From Botryobacter ruber (GTDB lineage Bacteria; Bacteroidota; Bacteroidia; Cytophagales; Hymenobacteraceae): a stretch of DNA of 64,000 nucleotides. Positions within the stretch are counted from its first letter, which is position 1. Each line of letters begins with the position of its first letter. Shown one piece after another: positions 7,677 to 17,300 of the stretch. The stretch covers positions 94,477 to 158,476 of the forward strand of contig NZ_QCZK02000010.1 in assembly GCF_003347595.2 (NCBI RefSeq), given 5' to 3'. The position numbers and the translations under genes were made by a program. The notes under the pieces are model-generated. The model did no database searches. It worked only from the letters and a program-made list of their open reading frames with translations, and was not told the DNA's origin.

Positions 7677-9083
7677 ATGAAGAAGACCCTCGCCAAGCAG
7701 TTAGACTCGATTAACGAGTACGAACGAGAGCCGATTCCGCAGAGCAAGCTGAAAGGGATGAAGAGTTTTATCGGTATGTATGCCGGGGAGCATATTGCCG
7801 GAACCGAATTTGTAATAGGTCCTTTGTTTGTCGTACATGGTGTAAGTGCCATTGACCTTTTTGCAGGTCTGTTGATAGGCAACCTCCTGGCTGTGTTGAG
7901 CTGGGCGTTGCTGTGTGCGCCTATTGCCGTTAAAGCACGCCTGACGCTGTACTACCAGCTGGAGAAAATCTGTGGCAAATACCTGGTATCGGGCTACAAC
8001 ATCGTGAATGCGCTGATGTTCTGCTTCCTGGCCGGCTCTATGATTGCCGTTGCCGCCACGGCCGTAGGTATTCCATTCGATATCGCCATGCCGGGCCTCG
8101 ACGACCTGTATCCAAGCAGCATTGGCTGGGTGGTTACGGTACTGTTTGTAGGTTCTGTGATTACCGCGGTGGCTATCCTGGGTTATGAGCAGATCTCCCG
8201 CTTTGCCAATGTCTGCGCCCCCTGGATGATCCTGATCTTTGTGGCAGCTGCTTTTGCCGTAATGCCACAACTGGGCATCACTTCTATCAGCAGCTTCTGG
8301 GAAGTAGCTCAGACTAAAATCTGGACAGGCGTTCCGGTAGAGGGGTATACTAAATTCACCTTCTGGCACGTGATGTTCTTTGCCTGGTTTGCCAACATGG
8401 CCATGCACATTGGCATGGGAGACCTTTCTATCCTGCGTTATGCCAAGAAGTGGTACCACGGTTTTGCTTCGTCAACCGGTATGTTCATCGGGCACGTAAT
8501 GGCCTGGGTTTCTTCGGGTATCCTTTGTGCTGCTGCCGGCGGCGAAGTTCCTCCAGGCCCTATTGCTTACGCCAGTGCCGGTATAGCCGGTGCCATGTGT
8601 GTGATGATTGCCGGCTGGACAACTGCGAACCCTACCATCTACCGTGCCGGTCTGGCCATACAGTCTATCATGCCAAGCGTGAAGCGCTGGAAAGTAACCC
8701 TTATTGTGGGCCTTGTTACAACAATTGCGGCCTTCTTCCCGGCGCTGGTGATGCAGCTGCTTGGTTTTGTGGCCCTGTACGGACTGGTGCTGATGCCAAT
8801 GGGCGCTATCATCTTCATCGACTTCTGGGTGATGCCGAAGCTGGGCATGGTGAGCAACTACGCCAGTGTGAGCAAAACCAACTTTAACGTGGCTGCCGGA
8901 CTTACCTGGCTGGTAACGTTGGTTATCTGCCTTTCGCTTAACTTCTTCCAGGATGTCGACATTTTCTTCCTGGGCTTACCGGGCTGGTTTGTTGCCTCTG
9001 CGCTTTACATTGTACTGAGCAAACTGTACCAGCGCAAATCAATTGTTACAGAACAGCGGATAAAGGCTGCCGTTAAAGCTTAG
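7677..9083 (+). CDS. NCS1-type purine/cytosine permease family protein
   Basis: Integral membrane transporter of 468 aa with about 12 hydrophobic segments, of the nucleobase:cation symporter-1 family (CodB/purine-cytosine permease-like). Recognisable parts are the short soluble N-terminus, the segment FIGMYAGEHIAGTEFVIGP at the first helix, the helix FLAGSMIAVAATAVGIPF, and MSWTTANPTIYRAGLA-like text near residue 315 (GWTTANPTIYRAGLA), a family hallmark. Substrate is not readable; relatives move cytosine, purines, allantoin or hydantoins. Its placement with a 60-aa membrane protein and RhaT suggests use in the same metabolic block, which is unusual for a nucleobase carrier. Confidence 0.82.
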   Translation: MKKTLAKQLDSINEYEREPIPQSKLKGMKSFIGMYAGEHIAGTEFVIGPLFVVHGVSAIDLFAGLLIGNLLAVLSWALLCAPIAVKARLTLYYQLEKICGKYLVSGYNIVNALMFCFLAGSMIAVAATAVGIPFDIAMPGLDDLYPSSIGWVVTVLFVGSVITAVAILGYEQISRFANVCAPWMILIFVAAAFAVMPQLGITSISSFWEVAQTKIWTGVPVEGYTKFTFWHVMFFAWFANMAMHIGMGDLSILRYAKKWYHGFASSTGMFIGHVMAWVSSGILCAAAGGEVPPGPIAYASAGIAGAMCVMIAGWTTANPTIYRAGLAIQSIMPSVKRWKVTLIVGLVTTIAAFFPALVMQLLGFVALYGLVLMPMGAIIFIDFWVMPKLGMVSNYASVSKTNFNVAAGLTWLVTLVICLSLNFFQDVDIFFLGLPGWFVASALYIVLSKLYQRKSIVTEQRIKAAVKA

Positions 9084-9108
9084 TTTCATCACTTAATTTA
9101 GTTTCGTT

Positions 9109-9291
9109 ATGCAAGTCATTTTAAAATTCATATCGCTTATCGGGCTGCTGCTAACGGTAGTTCCTTCTTTCCTGGTTTTCTCGGGAGCTATTGAACTGAG
9201 CTTCCACAAAACGCTGATGTTTATTGGCACCGTGCTGTGGTTCGGCACCGCTCCGTTCTGGATGAACAAGAAAGAGCAACCGGAAAGCTGA
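9109..9291 (+). CDS. Small two-helix membrane protein
   Basis: 60-aa protein with two hydrophobic helices (about residues 5-25 and 33-50) joined by a short polar turn, ending in a charged tail (MNKKEQPES). It starts 25 nt after the permease stop on the same strand, so it is probably cotranscribed. I do not recognise a named family; its size and place suggest a small accessory or stabilising subunit of a membrane transporter, as inference only. Confidence 0.6.
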   Translation: MQVILKFISLIGLLLTVVPSFLVFSGAIELSFHKTLMFIGTVLWFGTAPFWMNKKEQPES

Positions 9292-9358
9292 TCAGCTAAA
9301 CCCAGGCAGGTACAGCCTGCAGGACAAATTTCAACCTGGTTATCCGGGTAATCAGGCA

Positions 9359-9408
9359 AAAGGGCTAAGAAAAATTCCGCCGATGTGTGGGGTATTTCTT
9401 AGCCCTTT
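9359..9408 (+). promoter_or_regulatory. 14-bp-stem hairpin between the permease genes and rhaT
   Basis: AAAGGGCTAAGAAA (9359-9372) pairs perfectly with TTTCTTAGCCCTTT (9395-9408) across a 22-nt loop. It ends 56 nt before the rhaT start. Both arms carry A- or T-runs, so it can act as a terminator in either direction or as a leader structure separating rhaT from the upstream genes. A second small inverted repeat, AACCG-N5-CGGTT, follows at 9422-9436. Confidence 0.6.
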
Positions 9409-9464
9409 GCGTTATATTGCCAACCGATTACCGGTTAAACACTTATTTTCATTTCACGCATTTC

Positions 9465-10550
9465 ATGTTAGCACTTTTTGGCCTCTTCTACCACTTCATC
9501 GGTGGTTTCGCTTCCGGAAGCTTCTATATTCCCTACAGCAAAGTAAAAAAATGGTCCTGGGAAAGTTACTGGATAGTGGGCGGCATCTTCTCCTGGCTTA
9601 TTGTTCCGCCGCTTGCCGCTGCCATCACCGCTCCGGGTTACCTGGAAACCCTTCTCAACACCGACTCGGCGACCCTGTTTTACACCTACCTGATGGGGCT
9701 GCTCTGGGGAATTGGCGGTCTGACATTCGGCCTCTCGATGCGTTACCTGGGCATGTCGCTGGGCATGGCAATTGCGCTGGGCTACTGCTCCGCTTTCGGC
9801 ACCCTGATTCCGCCTATCTTTTACGAGATCTACGGCACCCACGGCAACGAGAAAACCATCTCCGAGATTGCCAGCACGCTTTCCGGGCAGATTACGCTGG
9901 CCGGTGTGGCGCTGTGCCTGATCGGGATTGCCATTTGCGGCAAAGCCGGTACCATGAAAGAGAAGGAAATGCCGGAGGATGAGAAAAAGGCAAGCATCAA
10001 GGAATTCAACTTCCCGAAAGGATTGCTGGTAGCCACATTCTCGGGTATACTGAGTGCCTTTATGGCCTTTGGGTATGCTACAGGCAAGCCGATAGCCGAG
10101 GCTACGGTAGCCAAAGGCATCGACCCGCTCTGGCAAAACAACCCGGTGCTGGTCGTGATCCTGCTGGGTGGCTTAACAACCAATTTTATCTGGTGCGTGT
10201 ACCTGAACCTCAAAAACAAATCGGCCAGCGACTATACCGATAAACAGACTCCTCTGGCCCGTAATTACTTTTTCTCGGCGCTGGCGGGCATTACCTGGTA
10301 CCTGCAGTTCTTCTTCTACGGCATGGGCGAAAGCCTTTTTGCACAAACTGGTTTCGGCTTCACCAGCTGGACACTGCACATGGCTTTTATCATTATCGTA
10401 AGTAACCTGTGGGCCATCTACCTGAAAGAGTGGCGTGGCGCCAGCAGCGCGACCATGCGTATGATTACACTCGGTATTGTTACCGTTATCCTGTCTACAG
10501 TAGTGGTAGGCCTTGGCAACTACATGGCAGGGGCTACCGGCGGACACTAA
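9465..10550 (+). CDS. rhaT: L-rhamnose/proton symporter
   Basis: Inner-membrane L-rhamnose:H+ symporter of the RhaT family, 361 aa and about 10 membrane segments. The chosen start gives the family opening in which a first helix is followed by FYIPYSKVKKWSWESYWIVGG, close to the E. coli FYAPFKKVKKWSWET pattern, and then MRYLGMSLGMAIALG. An in-frame GTG-type upstream extension is rejected because it runs through the hairpin at 9359-9408. The gene is the entry point for rhamnose released by the GH78 and rhamnogalacturonan enzymes further along. rhaA, rhaB and an aldolase are absent from this window. Confidence 0.93.
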   Translation: MLALFGLFYHFIGGFASGSFYIPYSKVKKWSWESYWIVGGIFSWLIVPPLAAAITAPGYLETLLNTDSATLFYTYLMGLLWGIGGLTFGLSMRYLGMSLGMAIALGYCSAFGTLIPPIFYEIYGTHGNEKTISEIASTLSGQITLAGVALCLIGIAICGKAGTMKEKEMPEDEKKASIKEFNFPKGLLVATFSGILSAFMAFGYATGKPIAEATVAKGIDPLWQNNPVLVVILLGGLTTNFIWCVYLNLKNKSASDYTDKQTPLARNYFFSALAGITWYLQFFFYGMGESLFAQTGFGFTSWTLHMAFIIIVSNLWAIYLKEWRGASSATMRMITLGIVTVILSTVVVGLGNYMAGATGGH

Positions 10551-10577
10551 CAGCAGTTATCCCTGAAATAAAGAAAC

Positions 10578-10613
10578 CCGCACCTCTGGTTTAGCTCCGG
10601 AAGTGCGAGTTTT
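10578..10613 (+). terminator. Terminator after rhaT
   Basis: CGCACCTCTGG and CCGGAAGTGCG form an imperfect stem with a 7-nt loop, followed by GAGTTTTG. It lies about 30 nt after the rhaT stop. Confidence 0.5.
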
Positions 10614-10619
10614 GTGCTT

Positions 10620-10646
10620 CTGAGGCTGTGGTGGCAGGAGCAGCAG
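10620..10646 (+). repeat. Dispersed repeat, copy 4
   Basis: CTGAGGCTGTGGTGGCAGG followed by AGCAGCAG and TATTTTGCAGG, between the convergent rhaT and lipoprotein genes. Confidence 0.65.
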
Positions 10647-10682
10647 TATTTTGCAGGTCATTTTCCGGCTACTTTGCCCGTT

Positions 10683-11369
10683 CTATTTCAAATAAGGCGC
10701 TAGCTCCTCTAACTTGTAAGCAACATGGAAGTCACTGACAGCCATGCAGGCGCTGCCCAGTTCCAGTTCGACGTTAAACACCAATTCACCTTCCATGAAA
10801 TACATATTCAGCTCATCCATTTTGTAGTCCCGCAGCGGTTCTACTCCGTCGAGGCAACCTTCGTTTTCTGGGTCATTCGCTATCTGCCGGAATTCAGTTT
10901 GTAGCCGTTTGTTTACCTGCTGCAGTAGCTCGTTTTGACGGTGGTTAAAGAGCGAGGAATTGGCAACCTTCACTTCCCGGCCGTTTTCAACTTTGTACAG
11001 ACTATACACCCAGCTGTAACGGCCTTTGTAATCCGCTTCCCCTACAGCGACGTGCTTATGGTCCCGGAAGGTGCAGGTTCTGGTGATGATCGGGTCGTTT
11101 ACTTCTCCGTCTATTTCATCCTCTTCCTCCGGTTCATCAGCCATTTCCTCTTTTTCTTCGCACGTCACCGTGAAGAAGGAGGCGGTTGCTGCTTCGGTTG
11201 CAGCAGCACTTTCAGCTGAATGCTCTGTTTTGGCAGTTTCCGCACCGGCAGCAGGTTCTTTTTCGGTTGGGGCAGCGCTTGCTTCTCTTGCCGTTGAGCT
11301 ACTTTGGCCACAGGCCGTGAAAAGGCAGAGGAGCGCTGCTGCCATAAATGTATTGGGAAAGCGTTTCAT
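10683..11369 (-). CDS. Lipoprotein of unknown function
   Basis: 228-aa predicted lipoprotein: signal peptide MKRFPNTFMAAALLCLFTAC with lipobox LFTAC, acylated cysteine at residue 20. A low-complexity Ala/Glu/Ser/Thr-rich linker (about 21-65) is followed by an acidic stretch EEKEEMADEPEEEDEIDGE and a compact C-terminal domain with the cysteine pairs TCTF and EGCLDG. I do not recognise the domain. No operon partner is evident. Confidence 0.75.
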   Translation of the reverse strand: MKRFPNTFMAAALLCLFTACGQSSSTAREASAAPTEKEPAAGAETAKTEHSAESAAATEAATASFFTVTCEEKEEMADEPEEEDEIDGEVNDPIITRTCTFRDHKHVAVGEADYKGRYSWVYSLYKVENGREVKVANSSLFNHRQNELLQQVNKRLQTEFRQIANDPENEGCLDGVEPLRDYKMDELNMYFMEGELVFNVELELGSACMAVSDFHVAYKLEELAPYLK

Positions 11370-11462
11370 GTGTGGTGAAGTTAATTATGTAACGTATTTG
11401 CCTAAAGAGCGCTTTAGCGGCTTTTTGTGCGGTTATATGCATGAAGTTTATAGCCTTCTTAT

Positions 11463-11822
11463 CTAAAGCGTACTCCAATCAACAATATTTGTTAATAAAC
11501 CTTTTTTCCAGCAATCTATAGTTGTACTTGCAGTCAATGAGTGGATAGTTTTGTTATTTTTTGCGACATTATTTAAAACCCCCAATGCTCTTTGTTCAAA
11601 TGACTTTAAAAGGGTAGTTGCTGTCCACATTTTAACAGAATCATCTTCATGGTACATTAGATCATAGAATTCCTTTTTGACATGGTCATCTTTCTTCTTA
11701 ATCAGTTCAATGATTTTCATCATTTTATCATGAGCCTTATTCCCATTTTTGAAATCACCATTTAATGTACATTCCCCATGCTCAGTTGCTAATAAAATAA
11801 AGTCTTGGATTAATTTATTCAT
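11463..11822 (-). CDS. DUF2019-like helical protein
   Basis: 119-aa all-helical protein. The pattern VKMWTATTLLKSFEQRALGVLNN matches what I know of DUF2019, a HEAT-like family often found beside toxin genes or among orphan small genes. No signal peptide. The gene is much more AT-rich than its neighbours at 9-11 kb and 14 kb, and it opens a run of four similar minus-strand genes. Function unknown; an immunity-like role is speculation. Confidence 0.65.
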   Translation of the reverse strand: MNKLIQDFILLATEHGECTLNGDFKNGNKAHDKMMKIIELIKKKDDHVKKEFYDLMYHEDDSVKMWTATTLLKSFEQRALGVLNNVAKNNKTIHSLTASTTIDCWKKGLLTNIVDWSTL

Positions 11823-11903
11823 TTTGATTTTTCATCTTGCACATAACATTAATTGTATAGCAACATGCAAAGCTCTCAGCCGAAGCAAGAAGCACAAATT
11901 TTA

Positions 11904-12419
11904 TTAGGCTGTAGTATTGATATCAAAGTTCGTCCACACAATTTCACGGTCAACCATAGTGAACCGCAGAAAGTGGTTATATATGGAGTCAATATTAAAA
12001 TTTGGCTCTAGCACCAACCACCAAGTTTTATTGTCGCTTTTTAAATTTACTCCTGCTAAGAAGTACATTTTCTTTATTTCATTTTGTGGTTTCTCCCATT
12101 TTGTATCTTTATACTTGAGGTAAGCTAATTGATACAACTTTTCCATAATGATATCATAATCACAGGCAAATTGTTCAACAAGGATAATTTTATCAGAAAT
12201 GTCCTGTCGGTCATTATCAACAAATATGCTTAATTCGACTTTATTGTCTGGTGAAATATTGTCAACATTTCCGAACCATTCTTTGTCCCTGCGGCGATAA
12301 CTAAGTTCTCCAAATGGTTCTGCATTCATATTAATGTTATTTAGTATGCGGACTAATGTTTTAAGTGTGTATGAAGTAGCGGATTTAAAAGCATAATCTA
12401 GGTGTAGTTTGTAAAACAC
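11904..12419 (-). CDS. Unrecognised AT-rich gene
   Basis: 171-aa soluble protein with no family I can name. It is rich in aromatic and charged residues (YRRRDKEWFGNVDNISPDNK near the N-terminus, NKTWWLVLEPNFNIDSIYNHF near the C-terminus) and has no signal peptide or membrane segment. It lies in the AT-rich run of orphan genes; mixed alpha/beta immunity-type proteins have a similar feel, but there is no toxin gene here. Confidence 0.6.
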   Translation of the reverse strand: MFYKLHLDYAFKSATSYTLKTLVRILNNINMNAEPFGELSYRRRDKEWFGNVDNISPDNKVELSIFVDNDRQDISDKIILVEQFACDYDIIMEKLYQLAYLKYKDTKWEKPQNEIKKMYFLAGVNLKSDNKTWWLVLEPNFNIDSIYNHFLRFTMVDREIVWTNFDINTTA

Positions 12420-12579
12420 CTTACTATATCTTCTGCTGGCTTGTCCGTTCTAGCCGTGAAACATGTAGGTTTAGTTACAAACTACACCCAGATTCTGTAC
12501 GCAATGACAGCCAATTTCATTTTCAACGGCTAAAAGCTCTTGGGACGGTTGTTTTATTTCTATTGTTGCCACAGCTTTT

Positions 12580-13140
12580 TTATTTTTTTATTCCCCACAC
12601 CCTCAAAGTATCCACTGCAGCATCTTTCGCTATTTCCGTCGAACTTGAGTCCACGGTATAGTAAGAAAAGTAGCTTTTATCTTTATAGCTATAGGTAATG
12701 CACAGTTTTTTATTTTTCATCTTGAACCAGTCAGTTTCCATGTCTATTTCCCCGTCCCTAACTTCTATAGTCTTTGCTGTAAATCCATTCTTTTCTAAAG
12801 AGTCGGATTTCGATGCATATGTTAGCCGATAGTCCGACTGAGAACTTACAATGTAGTCCGCCCAACTATTGAATATATTAGCTCTAGCTTTCCAGCCGTC
12901 AGGTAGCTTCATCAGTCCATCGTTGGGTCTTTCACTATTAAATTTATGAGCGTATTTTTCAGGGTCTAGAGTTAGGTTGTTAATGGCGTTGAAGGCAAGC
13001 TTCACTAGCAGCAGTCCAACCAGAAATAGAAGAAACTTGGCCGCATCTTTCACACCGCCACGGTTATTCTTCCATTCCCATTTATAGGCAAAGAAGTAGA
13101 TGGCAGCAAAGAATAACAGGTATCCTGTGATGTATATCAT
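12580..13140 (-). CDS. Unrecognised two-helix membrane protein
   Basis: 186-aa protein with two hydrophobic segments (about residues 4-19 and 36-54) and a roughly 130-residue soluble C-terminal domain that contains the segments GLMKLPDGWKARANIF and LCITYSYKDKSYFSYY. The soluble part is probably extracytoplasmic. No family recognised. AT-rich like its neighbours and on the same strand, with 160 bp to the next gene. Confidence 0.6.
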   Translation of the reverse strand: MIYITGYLLFFAAIYFFAYKWEWKNNRGGVKDAAKFLLFLVGLLLVKLAFNAINNLTLDPEKYAHKFNSERPNDGLMKLPDGWKARANIFNSWADYIVSSQSDYRLTYASKSDSLEKNGFTAKTIEVRDGEIDMETDWFKMKNKKLCITYSYKDKSYFSYYTVDSSSTEIAKDAAVDTLRVWGIKK

Positions 13141-13214
13141 TAAATTTTATTGTGGCTATCGCTTAGTACAGGCTATGAGCGAGGCATCAGCCGAGGCTTA
13201 AAGCCTATGCCGTG

Positions 13215-13841
13215 TTAAAGCTTGTTTTTCTTCATTTTTTGGTCAATAACATTTCTGTCATAGTCGAGTATCCATGCATTGAACTCAGTGTATATTGGTC
13301 TTAATGTTTCTATGTCTTTAGCCACTATATCTAAACCACGGTCATCATACATGTTGAATACAAGCATTTTATCTAAATTCATAAAAAATACCTGACTATT
13401 GATTTTTGGGTCTCTTGAGAAATCAGTGTTGGCAATAGCCTTTAGAATATTCGCATAGTTAATCCTTTCTATGGTAACTTTAGCTATAGCCCGATTCCAC
13501 ACATCATCAGGTTCATACAATTGACTTACAATTGAATAATCAACTTCACTTTTTTTGATTTCTGCGATTTGCTGAAAGGCATAGTTGGAAAACATGATTT
13601 TACTTCTCTTAATTTTGTATTGGTAGAGAACTATAAAAACTCTGTCAGTTTCACTGAATGAAGCCTTAAATAAAGCTGTTGAACGCTTATTAACTTCTTT
13701 AAAGTATTCTTCTGTATTTGTATCCCCAACTTGCAGGTCAAATCGCAAGCCATTCTCCCAGTTGTAAAACAGAGGCATTTTTATTTCAAGCCCGTTGAGG
13801 TTCTCTTCTAAGAATTGTCTATATTCTTGTTTTATGGTCAC
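13215..13841 (-). CDS. DUF3885-like protein
   Basis: 208-aa cytoplasmic protein. The C-terminal half carries the text I associate with DUF3885: an RINYANILKAIANTDF segment, VFFMNLDKMLVFNMYDDRG, then a region with LRPIYTEFNAWILDYDR. The N-terminal half has LRFDLQVG and the helix YFKEVNKRSTALFKASF, which also fits. Family function is unknown. It is the fourth AT-rich minus-strand gene in a row. Confidence 0.72.
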   Translation of the reverse strand: MTIKQEYRQFLEENLNGLEIKMPLFYNWENGLRFDLQVGDTNTEEYFKEVNKRSTALFKASFSETDRVFIVLYQYKIKRSKIMFSNYAFQQIAEIKKSEVDYSIVSQLYEPDDVWNRAIAKVTIERINYANILKAIANTDFSRDPKINSQVFFMNLDKMLVFNMYDDRGLDIVAKDIETLRPIYTEFNAWILDYDRNVIDQKMKKNKL

Positions 13842-14390
13842 TTCTATAATTTACAAATGGGCTATAACTAAAAAAGGTATTACTCCTGCTACCCTCCCAC
13901 TACCGGAGGATAAACGGAACCGGACTATCAAATTAGCCAATCCAATATGCCTAAAAATCAAATCCCCACCACCCGCACCGGCTAGAATATAGCCAAGGCA
14001 ACCACAAATATTTTGTGCAGAGGCAATGGTAACAGGAGCTGCAGAAAAAACGGTCTCCCAAAACATCAAAAAAATCAGCTGCACCAGCCACCACTCCCAC
14101 TCCTCGGGCGTTTTCCGTTCGGAAAGCGAAACGTACAGCCAGGAGCAGCACCTTCCGGAACAGCCGCTCAGGTTGTTTTCCTGATAAAACGGAGAACCGG
14201 AAACAGGGTACAGCAGGATAGCGCAAAGCAGGTTTATAGTTAGTTTTATACTTACTTTCATGAAGGCCTGATCTGGGTGAACATGGATCGGGACGTTTTA
14301 ATAAATATCGTACAGCAGAAGCTGGGCATCGGGCTGAAGGAAGAGCGGCAGCCGGCCTGTTTTTTGCAGCTCAACTTGATTGCATTTCGG
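13842..14390. other. Gene-poor region upstream of the hybrid sensor
   Basis: A 136-codon minus-strand frame (13851-14261) opens with a signal-peptide-like stretch but shows no family and contains a copy of the dispersed repeat (14078-14105), so I do not call it. The 114 nt before the sensor start are open in frame with it but precede its signal peptide. No terminator or promoter box stands out. Confidence 0.45.
14078..14105 (-). repeat. Dispersed repeat, copy 5
   Basis: GCTGCACCAGCCACCACTCC then CACTCCTC on the plus strand, a minus-strand copy in the region between the orphan genes and the hybrid sensor. Confidence 0.65.
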
Positions 14391-17300
14391 ATGAACAGGA
14401 GGATAGGCTTTTTAATTTTATTTGCCGCTTTTCTGGCGCAGGCTGCCTTTGCCCAGGTGGCCGACCTCAAGTTTGAGCAAATCACTTCACAGGACGGGCT
14501 GCCCCAGAATACGATTCATGGCATCGCCAAAGATAAATACGGGTTCATGTGGTTTGGCACCTGGGGCGGTTTGTGCCGCTACGACGGCTACTCCTTTAAA
14601 ATTTACCGGAACGACCCGCAGGATAGCCGGAGCATCAACAACAACCGCATCCACAACATCATCAAAGATGCCGACCAGAACATCTGGGTACTGACCTTCC
14701 TCGAAAACGAGCTTTGCCGCTATAACTACGAAAAAGACGATTTTGAAAGGACTCCGGCAGCGCAGGTGCCGCCTGCCCTCCTGCAGCAGCTCAGCCGGGA
14801 GAAGCACCTACAGGAGAGCAGTTATACCCACGGCCCGTTTAAGTGGCGTATTGATGTGGCCCCCAACGCGCTGGTGCGGCACAACCTGAACACCGGAGAG
14901 CAAACCACTTACGACTACAACCCGGCCAACCCGTGGTCGCTGAACGATGCCTATGTAACCGATATTTACAAGGACAACCAGGCTATATTCTGGGTGGGCA
15001 CCTTCAGCAGCGGCCTGAACAAAGCAAACCTGAACGCCAAGCCCTTTGCCTATTATTACCATGACCGCTTCAACCCCTACTCCATCATCGACAACAAAGT
15101 AACGGCTATCGCCGAGGACAAGGCGGGCAATTTATGGATTGGTACCCGCGACAAAGGCATCACCGTTATCGGGGAAAACGGCTACCGGCACTACAGCAGC
15201 AACAGCGGCAAAAATACCCTCTACAGTAACCAAATCAGGCGGATCTTCTGCGACAGCAGGGGCTTTGTATGGATAGGCTCGAAAATGGGCCTCGACCGCT
15301 ACGACCCTGCTACAGCTACTTTCCACCATTTCGCCGATGAAAACCTGCTCAACACAGCCGTCTTTGGGATAACCGAAGACAGTGCGCAGCATGTCTGGAT
15401 TGCCAGTTGGAGTGGCATTACAAAATACAATCCCGCCACCGATGAGCTGGTGCATTTCAGCCCGGATAAACTTTTAAAAAACGGGCATGCCCGGGTAATC
15501 CTGCACGACCGGAAAGGCCAGATTTGGGTCGGGACAGAGGGCGGCGGCGTGAGTGTATTACAAGTAGCTCCCAGTCAAAATGCCTTAACGCCTGTAAAAC
15601 ACATCCTGCTCGACGCAACGCATACTAATACCATCAGCGACAACCGGATAAACACGCTGCACGAAGACAAAGAGGGCTTTATCTGGATAGGCAGCGGCAA
15701 AGGTCTGGTCCGTTACAACCCAAGTGCCGATACCTTCCGGCACTTCCCGGCGCAGAGCATCCTGGCAGAAACGGCTATTGCCGCCATCCTGGAGGATGAG
15801 CAGGGGCACCTGTGGATAAGCCATAAAAAAGGCATCACGCAGTTACATAAAAAGACCTTCGCCATCCGGAACTTTACACTGGAAGATGGTTTGCAAAGCA
15901 ACGAGTTTGCAGACGGAGCTGCATTGAATAGCCGTTTCCAGCATAAGTTTTTCCTGGGCGGGAGCAACGGGTTCAATGCCTTCAACCCTGCTGCTATTCT
16001 ACCCGACAGCACCATCCCCAACACCGTCCTCACCAACCTGCAGATACTAAACCAAACCGTTCGCATCAACCAGGAAATTAACGGCCGGGTAGTACTGACC
16101 AAACCGCTCTACCTCACCGATGCAATAGAACTGACCTACAACGACAAAAGTGTGGCCATCGAGTTTGCAGGGCTGCACTACGCCAACCCCAAAGGAAACA
16201 AATATGCTTATAAGCTGGAAGGCTTCGATAAGGACTGGGTATATACCGACGCGGGCAGACGGATAGCCACCTATTCGAACCTTGCTCCCGGAGACTATAC
16301 GTTCCAGGTAATTTCGTCGAACAGCGATGGCATCTGGAATAAAGAACCTGCCGTGCTGAAACTGGTCGTGAGGCCTCCTTTCTGGGCAAGCACCTGGGCT
16401 TACCTTGTGTATGCGGCGCTGCTGCTGGCGCTTCTCTACCTCTACCACCGGTATTCCCTGCGGTACAGCCGCTTAAAAGCAAAACTGTCCTACGAGCTGC
16501 TCCTCAACGAAAAGGAAAAAGAACTGCACCAGAACAAGCTGCAGTTCTTCACCAACATTTCGCACGAGATTAAAACGCCTTTAAGTTTGATCCTGGCGCC
16601 GGTGGAGAAGCTGCTGCACCTGTTTTCGAATAACCAGGTGGTGGTGTCCGAATTAAAAACCATGAAAGCGAACGGCGACCGCTTGTCCAAATTAATTAAC
16701 CAGCTGCTCGACTTCCGAAGGCTGGAAACCGGCCATCTGGCGCTCCAGCTGCAGCAAAACAACCTGGTGGCGTTGCTGCAAAAAACACTTCGTTCGTTTG
16801 AACCGCTGGCAGAAGCAAAAAACATCCAGCTCACCTTTACAAGTGCTGTAGACGCCTGCTATTTCCGGTACGATGAAGATAAGCTGGAAAAAGTAATGGC
16901 CAACCTGTTGTCGAACGCCCTGAAGTTCACGCCGCCCCAGGGCTGGGTGCGGGTAACGTTTCAGCTGCAAGACGCAGCAGCAGGCAAAACAGGCGTGATA
17001 GCAGTAACGAATACCGGTAAAACCATCCCTGCAAGCGAATACGAAAACATCTTCAAACCATTTCAGCAGGTATCCGGCAACAAGGAAGAAGGCACCGGCT
17101 TAGGGCTGGCCTACAGCAAAGGGCTCCTGGAACTGCACGGCGGCACCATAGAAGTAAAGAGTACACCCGCAACCGGTTCCGTCGGCGAAACCACCTTCAC
17201 TATCGTACTACCAGTCCCTGACCACAAAGGCGTAGCACAGGAGGAAGCAGCTACCGGCCACAGCGAAAGGGAGGCGGCACAGGCAATAACCCACCTCCCG

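Noticed and set aside
9387..9464. Upstream extension of rhaT
   Set aside because: The extension runs through the hairpin at 9359-9408 and does not match the RhaT N-terminus.
13851..14261. 136-codon minus-strand frame starting like a signal peptide (MKVSIKLTINLL)
   Set aside because: It contains a copy of the dispersed intergenic repeat, has no family resemblance and ends in low-complexity hydrophobic sequence; probably noncoding or a decayed gene.
14277..14390. 38-residue N-terminal extension of the hybrid sensor
   Set aside because: A signal peptide begins at MNRRIGFLILF, so the earlier start would block export.
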